Source: Stenotrophomonas rhizophila (GTDB lineage Bacteria > Pseudomonadota > Gammaproteobacteria > Xanthomonadales > Xanthomonadaceae). From it: a stretch of 64,000 bases of DNA. The position numbers and the translations under genes are program-made. Where the stretch lies: positions 989,501-1,053,500 of the forward strand of contig NZ_CP016294.1 of the NCBI RefSeq assembly GCF_001704155.1. Direction: 5' to 3'. The notes under the pieces were generated by a model. That model did no database searches and had not been told where the DNA came from. It worked only from the letters and a program-made list of their open reading frames with translations. The number at the start of each line of letters is the position of its first letter. Positions within the stretch are counted from its first letter, which is position 1. Positions 1 to 8,056 of the stretch are shown here, in pieces.

Positions 1-227
1 TGGACGTGCTGGACGACCGGGTGGTGGTGCGCGACACCGGCATCGGCATGTCGGCCGAAGCGCTGTCGCGCGCGTTCGAGCCGTTCTACCGCGCCGAACC
101 CAGCCGCCCGCAGGGTACCGGCCTGGGCCTGTCGATCGTGCGCCGCCTGTGCGACCGCTTCGGCTGGAAGATCGCCCTGACCAGCGAACCCGGGGTCGGC
201 ACCCAGGCCACGATCATCTATCGCTGA
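1..227 (+). CDS. Sensor histidine kinase, C-terminal fragment
   Basis: The reading frame is open from the window edge, so only the last 75 or so residues are present. They form the end of an HATPase_c ATP-binding domain: the G1 box (DTGIGM), the F box (FEPFYR) and the G2 box (GTGLGLSIV) occur in the right order and spacing. Such kinases autophosphorylate a histidine and pass the phosphate to a response regulator, usually encoded next to them; here that gene would lie outside the window. The input domain cannot be judged. The family call is firm and the signal is unknown. Confidence 0.9.
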   Translation, partial: DVLDDRVVVRDTGIGMSAEALSRAFEPFYRAEPSRPQGTGLGLSIVRRLCDRFGWKIALTSEPGVGTQATIIYR

Positions 228-278
228 CGCGTAAAAGCGCAGAGCAACGGCGTTTCCATTGCCCGCGTGCAGGTGAGC

Positions 279-450
279 GGCGGGGGTGGGCCCGCGGGGG
301 GCGCCGTTAACCCATCCTTGGGGGCTTGGTCGCCGCATCCATGCGGCTCACACCCCCGCAAACCCACCCCCGCCACTCCCCTCGATGGTGTGCGAGCGCG
401 GTAGGGTCGGTTCCCAAACGACTGCCGACTCTGCTGATCGGCCCTTTAAC
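279..450. repeat. Partial copy of the long-palindrome/SMAG composite repeat
   Basis: Arms at about 279-300 and 352-374 are reverse complements with few mismatches. They enclose the core seen in the other copies (CCATCCTTGGGGGCT, then a small stem around CATCCATG). A SMAG hairpin follows at 401, then a degenerate version of the spacer containing TTAACGCATGACC. The second, reverse palindrome found in the full copies is missing; the element runs into the 3' end of the esterase gene. It lies between two convergent genes. Apart from this repeat the gap 228-476 shows nothing else. Confidence 0.7.
401..427 (+). repeat. SMAG-type REP hairpin
   Basis: It begins with the GTAG head and continues with an imperfect stem (GTCGGTT / AAACGAC) around CCC, ending in TGCC. 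Nearly the same sequence recurs at 7729 and 41120. GTAG-headed short hairpins are the known REP family of Stenotrophomonas maltophilia (SMAG). Confidence 0.75.
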
Positions 451-476
451 GCATGACCTCAAAACAACGTGCGCTG

Positions 477-1205
477 TTACCGCTTTACCGTTGCACCACA
501 CTGCACCTTGCTTGCCAATGCCTTCCGCCAGATCGCATACCCCTCCGGCTTCATATGCAGCATGTCTTCGCGGAACAGCGCCGCGCGTGGCTGCCCGTCC
601 TCGCCCAGCATCGGGGTGTAGATGTCGGTGTAGCCGGTGTTCGGCAGCTTCGCCAGCGCCTGCTGGATCAATCCGTTCGCTTCCACCACCGCCGGCAGCA
701 GCTGCGCGCGCGACGGGCTGGGCTTGATCGAGATGACCTCCACGGTGGTCTTCGGCAGGTCGCGGTGCACGCGCTGCACGAACGCCACCACGTCGTCGCG
801 GACCTGGGTCGGTGTGCGGCCGCTGTTGAGGTCGTTGTCGCCGGCGTAGAAGAACACTTTGCACGGCGCGTACGGAATCACGATCTGGTCGGCGTACCAG
901 GTACTGTCGCGCACTTCTGAGCCGCCGAAGCCGCGGTTGAAGACGTTCTGGCCGGGGAAGTCGGCCGCCAGGCTTTCCCACATCCGGATCGAGGAACTGC
1001 CGATGAACTCGATGCCGCCGCGTGGGGGCGGGCTGGCGGCGTCGGCCTTGGCGAAGGCGGCCATGTCGCCGGCCCAGGCCACGTTGGAGACCTGTTCGGG
1101 GACCTGCGGCGGGGCCGGCACCGGGGCGGGCGTGAGGGCCAGGGCGGGCAGGCTGGCGGTGAGCGCCAGGGCGAGCAGCAGGGGGCGGGCGAAACGCTGG
1201 GACAT
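477..1205 (-). CDS. Secreted SGNH/GDSL-family esterase or lipase
   Basis: A 242-residue protein with an N-terminal Sec signal peptide (basic start, LLLALALTA core, ending near ALA). The SGNH blocks are visible: a nucleophile block FIGSSSIRMW in place of classic GDS, the block II glycine in NRGFGG, block III as AGDND, and a late D..H pair in EDMLHMKPEGY. It probably hydrolyses ester bonds in the periplasm or outside the cell; the substrate cannot be read from sequence. It is a single gene, convergent with the upstream kinase, with its own upstream region around 1206-1260. Confidence 0.85.
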   Translation of the reverse strand: MSQRFARPLLLALALTASLPALALTPAPVPAPPQVPEQVSNVAWAGDMAAFAKADAASPPPRGGIEFIGSSSIRMWESLAADFPGQNVFNRGFGGSEVRDSTWYADQIVIPYAPCKVFFYAGDNDLNSGRTPTQVRDDVVAFVQRVHRDLPKTTVEVISIKPSPSRAQLLPAVVEANGLIQQALAKLPNTGYTDIYTPMLGEDGQPRAALFREDMLHMKPEGYAIWRKALASKVQCGATVKR

Positions 1206-1394
1206 GAACGACTCCTTTGATGCGTAGGGTCATTCTAGGCCGGGTGGGCCGGCCAACGCCCGGCACGGCCGGGTGGCGCCGCCACCCTTGTGGCAAAATG
1301 GCGGATTGTCCACCGCTTCCCGCGCTGCCCATGACCCCTTGTCGTGCCCCGCACCTGCCGTCCTGCCTTGTTTTCCGCTATGGGGTGACCCTGC

Positions 1395-1775
1395 GTGGCT
1401 GATGAAACCGGGCACATGCCGCGCGGCCCCAAGCGCATCTTCAAGGCGGCGGTGTGGTCCTGGCAGGGCCTGCGGGCGGCCTGGCTGCACGAGTCGTCGT
1501 TCCGGCTGGAGGTCTACCTGCTGGTCGTGCTGGCACCGCTGGCGCTGTGGCTGGGGCAGACCCCGGTCGAGCGCGCGCTGATGATCGGTTCGATGCTGCT
1601 GGTACTGGCCATGGAGCTGGCCAATTCGGCGATTGAAGCGGTGATCGAGCGCTACGGCGCCGAATTCCACGAGCTGGCCGGCCGCGCCAAGGACATGGGC
1701 TCGGCGGCGGTGTTCGTGCTGATGATGAATGTTCTGCTGTGCTGGGGCCTGGTCCTGGCGCCGCGCGTGCTCTGA
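1395..1775 (+). CDS. dgkA: Diacylglycerol kinase (prokaryotic DgkA type)
   Basis: A 126-residue membrane protein, the usual length for the family. The signature ELANSAIEAVIER and the later GRAKDMGSAAV are present between hydrophobic helices at about residues 38-55, 62-78 and 105-122. It phosphorylates diacylglycerol in the inner membrane, recycling lipid released during envelope glucan synthesis. GTG at 1395 gives the family-length product; an in-frame ATG eight codons in would also leave the kinase intact. A GGGGTGA stretch lies just upstream. Confidence 0.92.
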   Translation: MADETGHMPRGPKRIFKAAVWSWQGLRAAWLHESSFRLEVYLLVVLAPLALWLGQTPVERALMIGSMLLVLAMELANSAIEAVIERYGAEFHELAGRAKDMGSAAVFVLMMNVLLCWGLVLAPRVL

Positions 1776-1814
1776 CGCGCCCCCCGTTCTTCCCCTTAGT
1801 AAGGATCCAGGTCC

Positions 1815-2564
1815 ATGTTGCTTGAACTGCTGTCCGACCCGAACGTCTGGTTGACCCTGCTGACCCTGAGCGCGCTGGAAATCGTGCTCGGCATCGACAA
1901 CCTGGTGTTCATTTCCATTGCCGTGAGCAAACTGCCGGAATCGCGTCGTCCGTTCGCGCGCAAGCTGGGCATCGCGGTGGCGTGCATCACCCGCATCCTG
2001 CTGCTGGTGTCGCTGGCCTACCTGGCGCACATGCAGGCCAATCTGTTCACCGTGGCCGGCATGGGCATCTCCATCCGCGACCTGGTGCTGATCCTCGGCG
2101 GCCTGTTCCTGATCATCAAGGGCGGCATGGAAATCCGCGAGCTGATCACCGGCGGCGAAGACGAAGATCCCACCACCACCAAGGCCTCGGCCGTGTTCGG
2201 CATGGTGATCGCGCAGATCGCCATCATCGACATCGTGTTCTCGCTGGATTCGGTGATCACTGCGGTCGGCATCGCCGACCACGTGCCGGTGATGGTCGCG
2301 GCCATCCTGCTGTCGGTGGCGGTCATGCTGCTGGCGGCCAACCCGCTGGGCCGCTTCATCGACGCCAACCCGACCGTGAAGATGCTGGCCCTGGCCTTCA
2401 TCCTGCTGATCGGTGCGGTGCTGATCCTGGACGGCCTGGACGTGCACGTGCCCAAGCCCTACATCTATGCCGCCATGGGCTTCTCGGTGCTGGTGGAGTG
2501 GCTGAACCTGCTGATGCGCCGCCGCGCGGTGGCCCACCACGTGCCGGGCGCCGGCAATTGGTGA
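1815..2564 (+). CDS. TerC-family integral membrane protein
   Basis: 249 residues with about seven transmembrane helices. Two acidic intramembrane motifs typical of TerC are clear: EIVLGIDNLVFIS near residue 17 and IDIVFSLDSVITAVG near residue 138. Members are linked to tellurite resistance, and several (for example Alx) to manganese export and alkaline response. Which role applies here cannot be read. An AAGGA ribosome site sits before the ATG. A perfect hairpin follows at 2614. Confidence 0.88.
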   Translation: MLLELLSDPNVWLTLLTLSALEIVLGIDNLVFISIAVSKLPESRRPFARKLGIAVACITRILLLVSLAYLAHMQANLFTVAGMGISIRDLVLILGGLFLIIKGGMEIRELITGGEDEDPTTTKASAVFGMVIAQIAIIDIVFSLDSVITAVGIADHVPVMVAAILLSVAVMLLAANPLGRFIDANPTVKMLALAFILLIGAVLILDGLDVHVPKPYIYAAMGFSVLVEWLNLLMRRRAVAHHVPGAGNW

Positions 2565-2613
2565 AACCGGCCTGCGGATCCACCGGCAATGGGTGCGCGG
2601 ACCCACCCGGCAG

Positions 2614-2634
2614 GTGACGACCGTTGGTCGTCAC
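2614..2634 (+). repeat. SMAG-like hairpin after the TerC gene
   Basis: A perfect 9-bp stem (GTGACGACC / GGTCGTCAC) closes a GTT loop, the same stem length and loop as the SMAG units at 45883 and 53869, but the GTAG head is replaced. It may stabilise or help end the terC transcript; no T-run follows, so it is not a standard intrinsic terminator. Confidence 0.55.
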
Positions 2635-2711
2635 TCCCGGACACACTAACGGGGAATTAACCCCTATTCATGCCATTCTCCGGCCGCGTCCACCCCGATC
2701 CGGAGCCGGCC

Positions 2712-3353
2712 ATGCGTATTTCTCCCCGACTGATCCTGCTGGCCCTGCTGGCCAGCCTGTTGTCAGGTTGTGGCTATAACTCGATCCAGCAGAAGGATGA
2801 GCAGGTCAAGGCCGGCTGGGCCGAGGTGCTCAACCAGTACAAGCGCCGCGCCGATCTGATCCCCAACCTGGTGCAGACCGTGGAAGGCTATGCCAACCAG
2901 GAGCGCCAGGTGCTCACTGACGTGACCAATGCCCGCGCGCGGGTGGGCCAGGTCAACGTGAATGCCGATGACGCCGAGTCGCTCAAGCAGTTCCAGCAGG
3001 CGCAGGGCGAGCTCAGTGGCGCGCTGTCGCGGCTGCTGGTGGTGACCGAGAACTACCCGAACCTGAAATCCGACCAGGGCTTCCGCGACCTGCAGGCGCA
3101 ACTGGAAGGCACCGAGAACCGGATCACCGTGGCGCGCGGCCGCTACATCCAGCAGGTGCAGGACTACAACACCTACGTCCGCTCGTTCCCGCAGCTGATC
3201 ACCGCCAAGCTGTTCGGCTACAAGGAAAAGCCGAACTTCACGGTGGAAAATGAAGCGCAGATCTCGCAGCCGCCTGCGGTGAAGTTCGGTGCGCAGCCAG
3301 CGGCCCCGGCGCCCGCGCCGCCGCCGCAGCAGGCTCCGGCACCGGCCCAGTAA
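2712..3353 (+). CDS. LemA-family lipoprotein
   Basis: Starting at the ATG at 2712, the 213-residue protein has a lipoprotein signal peptide with lipobox LLSGC (Cys20). The LemA domain follows, with the typical AGWAEVLNQYKRRADLIPNL start and long alpha-helical heptads (about residues 30-175), then an Ala/Pro/Gln-rich tail. LemA proteins are membrane-anchored helical bundles usually encoded with TPM-domain proteins, exactly as here; their biochemical role is unsettled. The next gene starts 3 bp after the stop, so the three genes 2712-4741 form one operon. Confidence 0.9.
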   Translation: MRISPRLILLALLASLLSGCGYNSIQQKDEQVKAGWAEVLNQYKRRADLIPNLVQTVEGYANQERQVLTDVTNARARVGQVNVNADDAESLKQFQQAQGELSGALSRLLVVTENYPNLKSDQGFRDLQAQLEGTENRITVARGRYIQQVQDYNTYVRSFPQLITAKLFGYKEKPNFTVENEAQISQPPAVKFGAQPAAPAPAPPPQQAPAPAQ

Positions 3354-3356
3354 CCG

Positions 3357-4253
3357 GTGAACACCCCGCTACTGCGCGCTTGGTTGCTGCTGTGCCTGTG
3401 CCTGGCCGTGCCGGCCTGGGCGCAGGCTGACGCGGCGATTCCGCCGATGACCTCGCCGGTAGTGGACACCACCGGCACCCTGGATGCCGCGCAGAAACAG
3501 GCGCTGGAGGCCCAGGCGCTGGCGTTGCAGCAGCGCAAGGGCAGCCAGCTGCAGATCCTGATGGTGCCCAGCACCCAGCCGGAAACCATCGAGCAGTACA
3601 CCCAGCGGGTGTTCGAGCAGTGGAAGATCGGCCGCAGCGGCGTGGACGATGGCGTGCTGCTGGTGGTGGCCAAGGATGACCGCCGGGTGCGGATCGAGCC
3701 CGGCTACGGGCTGGAAGGCGCCATTCCCGATGCCATCGCCAACCGGGTGATCCAAGAATACCTGGCCCCGCGCTTCCGCAGCGGCGACTACGCCGGCGGG
3801 CTGGTCGACGGCAGCGCCGCATTGGTGAAGCTGATCGACGGTGAGGAACTGCCGGCGCCGGTGAGTGCCCACCGTGAACCCCGTGGCAGTGGCGGCGATG
3901 GCTTCACGCTGGCACTGGTGATCGGCTTCTTCGTGGGCACCTTCGCCCGCGCCCTGCTGGGCTGGCTGCCGCGCCCGGTGCGCGCGCTGCTGGGCGGTGG
4001 CGGCGCAGCGGTGGCTGCCTTCCTGTTCACTTCGCTGTGGCTGGCCAGTGGCCTGGCCGGGCTGATCGGCCTGTTCGTGGGCTTCTCCTCCGGCCGGGTC
4101 GGCCGCTTCGCCCGCAACAGCGGCTGGGGCGGCGGTGGCTTTGGCGGCGGAGGAGGCTGGGGTGGTGGAGGCGGTGGCTTCGGCGGTGGCGGTGGCGGCT
4201 GGGGCGGTGGGGGTGGACGATCCGGAGGCGGTGGCGCCTCGGGAGGATGGTGA
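3357..4253 (+). CDS. TPM-domain membrane protein (YgcG-like) with glycine-rich tail
   Basis: 298 residues. A signal peptide (to about AWA-QA, residue 22) precedes a TPM domain at about 30-160, recognisable by VDTTGTLDAAQKQALE, GVLLVVAKDDRRVRIEPGYGLEG and the following helix. Hydrophobic segments lie near 185-200 and 215-245. The last 50 residues are almost only Gly, Trp, Phe and Ser, as in many YgcG proteins. The start is GTG. It ends in a TGATG overlap with the next TPM gene. Likely an envelope protein acting with LemA; the function is not established. Confidence 0.87.
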   Translation: MNTPLLRAWLLLCLCLAVPAWAQADAAIPPMTSPVVDTTGTLDAAQKQALEAQALALQQRKGSQLQILMVPSTQPETIEQYTQRVFEQWKIGRSGVDDGVLLVVAKDDRRVRIEPGYGLEGAIPDAIANRVIQEYLAPRFRSGDYAGGLVDGSAALVKLIDGEELPAPVSAHREPRGSGGDGFTLALVIGFFVGTFARALLGWLPRPVRALLGGGGAAVAAFLFTSLWLASGLAGLIGLFVGFSSGRVGRFARNSGWGGGGFGGGGGWGGGGGGFGGGGGGWGGGGGRSGGGGASGGW

Positions 4254-4741
4254 TGCGCGTCTGGCGCCATCTGTTCGCACCTTCGCTGCAGCGGACCTTC
4301 CCGCCGGACGCGCTGCAGGCCATCACGGACGCCATTGCCGGCGGCGAGCGCCGCCACGGCGGCCAGGTCATGTTCGCGGTGGAAGCGGATTTGCCCATGA
4401 CCGCGCTGTGGCAGGGCGTTACGCCCCGGCAGCGGGCCGAGCATGCCTTTGCGCAGCTGCGCACCTGGGATACCGAGAACAATAACGGCGTGCTGGTCTA
4501 CCTGCTGCTGGCCGACCACGCCATCGAGCTGGTAGCCGACCGCGGCCTGCGCGGCAGGGTGGGCGAAGCGCAGTGGCAGGCGGTGTGTGCGCACATGCAG
4601 CAGCAGTTGCGCGAGGGCGCCCTGCAGGACGCGGTGCTGCTGGCCATTGCCGAGGTATCGGACATACTGGCGGGGCACTATCCACCCGGCAGCGGGTCCA
4701 AGGATGACGCCCTGCCCAATACCCCGCAGTTCCTTGGTTGA
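4253..4741 (+). CDS. Second TPM-domain protein
   Basis: 162 residues without signal peptide. The TPM features are GGERRHGGQVMFAVEADLP, AFAQLRTWDTENNNGVLVYLLLADHAIELVADRG and a final helix. The ATG at 4253 overlaps the stop of the preceding gene (TGATG) and has GGGAGG seven bases upstream, so the longer upstream extension of the frame was not used. In LemA/TPM clusters a short cytosolic-looking TPM protein commonly follows the Gly-rich one. Probably part of the same envelope complex. Confidence 0.85.
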   Translation: MRVWRHLFAPSLQRTFPPDALQAITDAIAGGERRHGGQVMFAVEADLPMTALWQGVTPRQRAEHAFAQLRTWDTENNNGVLVYLLLADHAIELVADRGLRGRVGEAQWQAVCAHMQQQLREGALQDAVLLAIAEVSDILAGHYPPGSGSKDDALPNTPQFLG

Positions 4742-4792
4742 GGTACGGCGGCGCTGGCCCGAGAATAGCCGCTTACCTGCAAGGCATTGCCC

Positions 4793-5689
4793 ATGATCTA
4801 TCTCCACGACATCGACCCCATCGCCATCTCGCTTGGGCCGGTCAAGGTGCACTGGTACGGCATCATGTACCTGCTCGGCTTCACCGCGGCCTGGTGGCTG
4901 GGGCGGCGGCGCATCGCGGCGGGGCGGCTGCCGGGCGTGGATGCCAACGGCTTCTCCGACCTGCTGTTCTACGCCATGCTCGGCGTGGTGGTGGGTGGCC
5001 GCGTGGGGTACATGCTGTTCTACGCGCTGGGCGATTTCCTGCACAACCCGCTGCTGCTGTTCAAGGTGTGGGATGGCGGCATGAGCTTCCACGGCGGCCT
5101 GCTGGGCGTGTTGTTCGCCTCGTGGTACTGGTCGCGCAAACACCGCCTGCACCTGGGTGACACCATCGACTTCATGGCGCCGCTGGTACCGCTGGGCCTT
5201 GGCTTCGGCCGCATCGGCAACTTCATCGGCGCCGAGCTGTGGGGCAAGTACACCGACGGCACCTGGGGCGTGGTGTTTCCCTCCGGCCTGCCGTCACCGC
5301 TGAACCAGCTGGACATGCCGGCGCTGCGCGAGCAGTTCGCCACCGGCGCACTCAATCAGTTCGCCCGTCACCCCTCGCAGTTGTACGAAGCGCTGCTGGA
5401 AGGGCTGGTGATGTTCGTGGTGCTGTGGGCGGTGTCGGCCACGCCGCGCCACCGCTACCTGGTCTCGGGCCTGTTCGCGCTGATGTATGGCGTGTTCCGC
5501 TTCGCGGTGGAATTCGTGCGCATGCCCGACAACGGCGTGTACCTGGCCTTTGACTGGTTCACCCGCGGCCAGCTGCTGAGCCTGCCGCTGGTGGTGCTGG
5601 GCCTGGTGCTGCTGGCCCTGTCGCGCCGCGCGCCGGTGCTGCAGCCGGTGCTGCCGGTCACCCCCGCCACGGCTGGGAGCAAGGCATGA
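4793..5689 (+). CDS. lgt: Prolipoprotein diacylglyceryl transferase
   Basis: 298 residues, about seven membrane helices. The Lgt signature [17 protein letters not shown] (about residues 136-152) and [12 protein letters not shown] are present. The enzyme transfers diacylglycerol from phosphatidylglycerol to the lipobox cysteine of prolipoproteins, the first step of lipoprotein maturation; substrates in this window include the LemA, TlpA-like and LolB proteins. The ATG at 4793 has AAGG eight bases upstream and is preferred to the in-frame TTG two codons earlier. It ends in an ATGA overlap with thyA, a widely conserved pairing. Confidence 0.95.
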   Translation: MIYLHDIDPIAISLGPVKVHWYGIMYLLGFTAAWWLGRRRIAAGRLPGVDANGFSDLLFYAMLGVVVGGRVGYMLFYALGDFLHNPLLLFKVWDGGMSFHGGLLGVLFASWYWSRKHRLHLGDTIDFMAPLVPLGLGFGRIGNFIGAELWGKYTDGTWGVVFPSGLPSPLNQLDMPALREQFATGALNQFARHPSQLYEALLEGLVMFVVLWAVSATPRHRYLVSGLFALMYGVFRFAVEFVRMPDNGVYLAFDWFTRGQLLSLPLVVLGLVLLALSRRAPVLQPVLPVTPATAGSKA

Positions 5690-6480
5690 AAGCCTACCTG
5701 GACCTGCTCGAGCATGTGCTCGAACACGGCACGGAAAAATCGGACCGCACCGGCACCGGCACGCGCAGCGTGTTCGGCTGGCAGATGCGCTTCAACCTCA
5801 ACGACGGTTTCCCGTTGGTCACCACCAAGAAACTGCACCTGCGCTCGATCATCCACGAGCTGCTGTGGTTCCTGAAGGGCGACACCAACATCGGCTACCT
5901 GAAGGACAACCAGGTGCGGATCTGGGACGAGTGGGCCGACGAGAACGGCGACCTCGGCCCGGTCTACGGCAAGCAGTGGCGCAGCTGGGCCACCGCCGAC
6001 GGCGGCAGCATCGACCAGATGCAGTGGCTGGTGGACGAGATCAAGCGCAACCCGGATTCGCGGCGGCTGGTGGTGAGCGCCTGGAACGTGAGCGAGCTCT
6101 CGCAGATGGCGTTGATGCCCTGCCACAACCTGTTCCAGTTCTACGTGGTGGACGGCAAGCTGAGCTGCCAGCTCTACCAGCGCAGCGGCGACATCTTCCT
6201 GGGCGTGCCGTTCAACATCGCCAGCTACGCACTGCTGACCCACATGGTGGCGCAGGCCACCGGGCTGGGCGTGGGCGATTTCGTGCACACGCTGGGCGAC
6301 GCGCACCTGTATTCCAATCATTACGAACAGGCCCGCGAGCAGCTCGCGCGCGAACCGCGCGCGCTGCCCACGCTGTGGCTGAATCCGGAGGTGACCGATC
6401 TGTTCGGCTTCCAGTTCGATGACATCCGCATCGACGGCTACCACCCGCACCCGGCGATCAAGGCGCCGGTGGCGGTATGA
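5686..6480 (+). CDS. thyA: Thymidylate synthase
   Basis: 264 residues, the same length as the E. coli enzyme. The catalytic cysteine is Cys146 in [13 protein letters not shown], and the folate and dUMP motifs ([35 protein letters not shown]) are intact. It methylates dUMP to dTMP, turning methylene-tetrahydrofolate into dihydrofolate, which FolA, encoded two genes downstream, reduces again. It overlaps lgt by ATGA and the next gene by ATGA, so lgt-thyA-ORF-folA is translationally coupled. Confidence 0.97.
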   Translation: MKAYLDLLEHVLEHGTEKSDRTGTGTRSVFGWQMRFNLNDGFPLVTTKKLHLRSIIHELLWFLKGDTNIGYLKDNQVRIWDEWADENGDLGPVYGKQWRSWATADGGSIDQMQWLVDEIKRNPDSRRLVVSAWNVSELSQMALMPCHNLFQFYVVDGKLSCQLYQRSGDIFLGVPFNIASYALLTHMVAQATGLGVGDFVHTLGDAHLYSNHYEQAREQLAREPRALPTLWLNPEVTDLFGFQFDDIRIDGYHPHPAIKAPVAV

Positions 6481-7037
6481 GGCGGGCGCTTCGGGTCGCC
6501 CTGCTGATGCTGTTGCTGTTGCCGGTACTGGCACAGGCCGCAGCCGATTCCCCCGGGAACCTGGCCGCACAGGTCAATGCGCAGATCGTGCTGCGCCAGG
6601 TCAACAACAATGTTGCGATGATGGCGGACGGGTTGGGTGCGGGGTTCCTGCCCGGCGATCTGCCGGCCGCATGCGAGCCGGCAACGCGCGCGGCGGTGGC
6701 CAGCATGTCGACCGCGCTGGTGCGCTTCATGCAGGAAACATTCAACGACCCTGCCTACCAGCGCGGCTTCGAGCAACTGCTCGGCAGTGCCTGGTCGGCG
6801 CAGCAGCTGCAGGCCTTCCTGGACCGAAGCGGGGACGAGGAGCTCGGCGTGCTGAACGCCGAGGTGATGTCGGCCCCCGGCCTGCAGGCGGCGCAGGACG
6901 CGCACATGGCCCGGCTCACCCAAGCGGCCGACAGCATGATGGACGCCGACCCGGGCCTGCAGAAGGCACTGGCCGAAGTGAACAGCGCGCAGCAACACTG
7001 CGACGCGGCGCGGATGGAACCGGAGGCTGGCACGTGA
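6477..7037 (+). CDS. Predicted secreted protein of unknown function between thyA and folA
   Basis: 186 residues. A clear signal peptide ([20 protein letters not shown], cleavage about residue 22) is followed by a soluble, helix-rich domain with one cysteine near residue 62 and one near 178. I recognise no family. It overlaps thyA by ATGA and folA by GTGA, so it is translated with two cytosolic folate enzymes although it should act in the periplasm. Codon use looks like that of its neighbours. Confidence 0.7.
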   Translation: MRRALRVALLMLLLLPVLAQAAADSPGNLAAQVNAQIVLRQVNNNVAMMADGLGAGFLPGDLPAACEPATRAAVASMSTALVRFMQETFNDPAYQRGFEQLLGSAWSAQQLQAFLDRSGDEELGVLNAEVMSAPGLQAAQDAHMARLTQAADSMMDADPGLQKALAEVNSAQQHCDAARMEPEAGT

Positions 7038-7528
7038 AGCTGTCTCTTGTTGCGGCACTCGACCACGACCACGGCATCGGCCATGCCAACCAGCTGCCCT
7101 GGCAGCTGCCGGACGACCTCAAGCGTTTCAAGGCGCTGACGATCGGCAAGCCGATCCTGATGGGCCGCAAGACCGCGCAGTCGCTGGGCCGCGCGTTGCC
7201 GGGACGCCCGAACCTGGTCCTGACCCGTTCGGGCCAGGTACCGTTCGAGGGCATGCAGGCGGTGGCCACCATCGACGAAGCACTGCAGTTCGCGGCCGCT
7301 GCCGGCGCAGACGAACTGTGCGTGATCGGCGGCGGCGAAATCTACCGCCTCGCCATGGCGCAGGCCACCGACCTGCACCTGACCTGGGTGGATACCCGCG
7401 TCCAGGCCGACACCCACTTCCCGCCGGTCGACCCGCAGCTGTGGGTTGAAACAGCGCGCGAGCATCATGCCGCTGATGCGCGACATGCATTTGCGTTCGA
7501 TTTCGTGGATTACGCGCGGAAGGCGTAA
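7034..7528 (+). CDS. folA: Dihydrofolate reductase
   Basis: 164 residues. The substrate loop LPWQLPDDLKRFK carries the catalytic Asp, followed by GKPILMGRKTAQSLGRALPGRPNLVLTR and the NADPH-binding IGGGEIYRLAM. It reduces dihydrofolate to tetrahydrofolate and is the target of trimethoprim. The GTG start overlaps the stop of the upstream gene (GTGA), which is why this start was chosen over the long upstream extension of the frame. The gene ends before the composite repeat at 7577. Confidence 0.95.
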   Translation: MKLSLVAALDHDHGIGHANQLPWQLPDDLKRFKALTIGKPILMGRKTAQSLGRALPGRPNLVLTRSGQVPFEGMQAVATIDEALQFAAAAGADELCVIGGGEIYRLAMAQATDLHLTWVDTRVQADTHFPPVDPQLWVETAREHHAADARHAFAFDFVDYARKA

Positions 7529-7576
7529 AGCCAACGGCAACAGCAACAGCCTTCGCCTGCGAGGGTGTCTGGCTTG

Positions 7577-8022
7577 GCCGGCGCCGGTGGGTTTGCGGGA
7601 GACGCCGTGAACCCATCCATGGGGGCTCGTTCGCGCCATCCATGGCGCTCTACGCTCCCGCAAACCCACCGCCGCCGGCCTTCGACAGTTGGCAGGTGAC
7701 CACAGAAAAAGCGAAGCGCGCGATGCACGTAGGGTCGGTTCCCGAACGACTGCCGTGAACAGATCAACGCGCGGTAACGCATGGAAATGATCGAATCCGC
7801 CGTTGATCTCCCCAGGCCACCAACCAACCGTCAATGGGTCGGCGGGGGCGGGGGTACGGGGGCTTTGCGAAACATGGATGTTTCGCAAGAGCCCCCATGG
7901 GTGAAGGCGCACTGCTTGCGAGGCACTGCCTCGCGTGCGACTGAACGCACAGCCGCTGGCGGCTGGGCCGGACCCCGGAGGGGGGTTCACGGCGCCCCCC
8001 GTACCCCCGCCACCGCCGGCCC
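7577..8022. repeat. Composite repeat: two long inverted palindromes around a SMAG hairpin (copy 2)
   Basis: The first palindrome has arms 7577-7602 and 7655-7680 and the forward core ACCCATCCATGGGGGCTCG. A SMAG hairpin starts at 7729. The conserved spacer (GGTAACGCATGGAAATGATC, then GCCGTTGATCTCC) follows to about 7815. The second palindrome, in reverse orientation, runs from about 7829 to 8022 and carries about 80 extra bases (roughly 7901-7982) in its core. The element fills most of the gap 7529-8056 between convergent folA and apaH. I know no named element with this architecture. Confidence 0.7.
7729..7754 (+). repeat. SMAG-type REP hairpin
   Basis: GTAG head with the same GTCGGTTCCC..ACGAC hairpin as at 401 and 41120; it forms the middle of the composite repeat. 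Confidence 0.75.
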
Positions 8023-8056
8023 AGCGCAGATACGTTCGCAGACCAGGGCTTTGGCT

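Noticed and set aside
4037..4252. An N-terminal extension of the second TPM protein reading through the glycine-rich tail region
   Set aside because: It overlaps the first TPM gene out of frame and is Arg/Trp-rich without domain character; the start at 4253 has a good ribosome site and a stop/start overlap.
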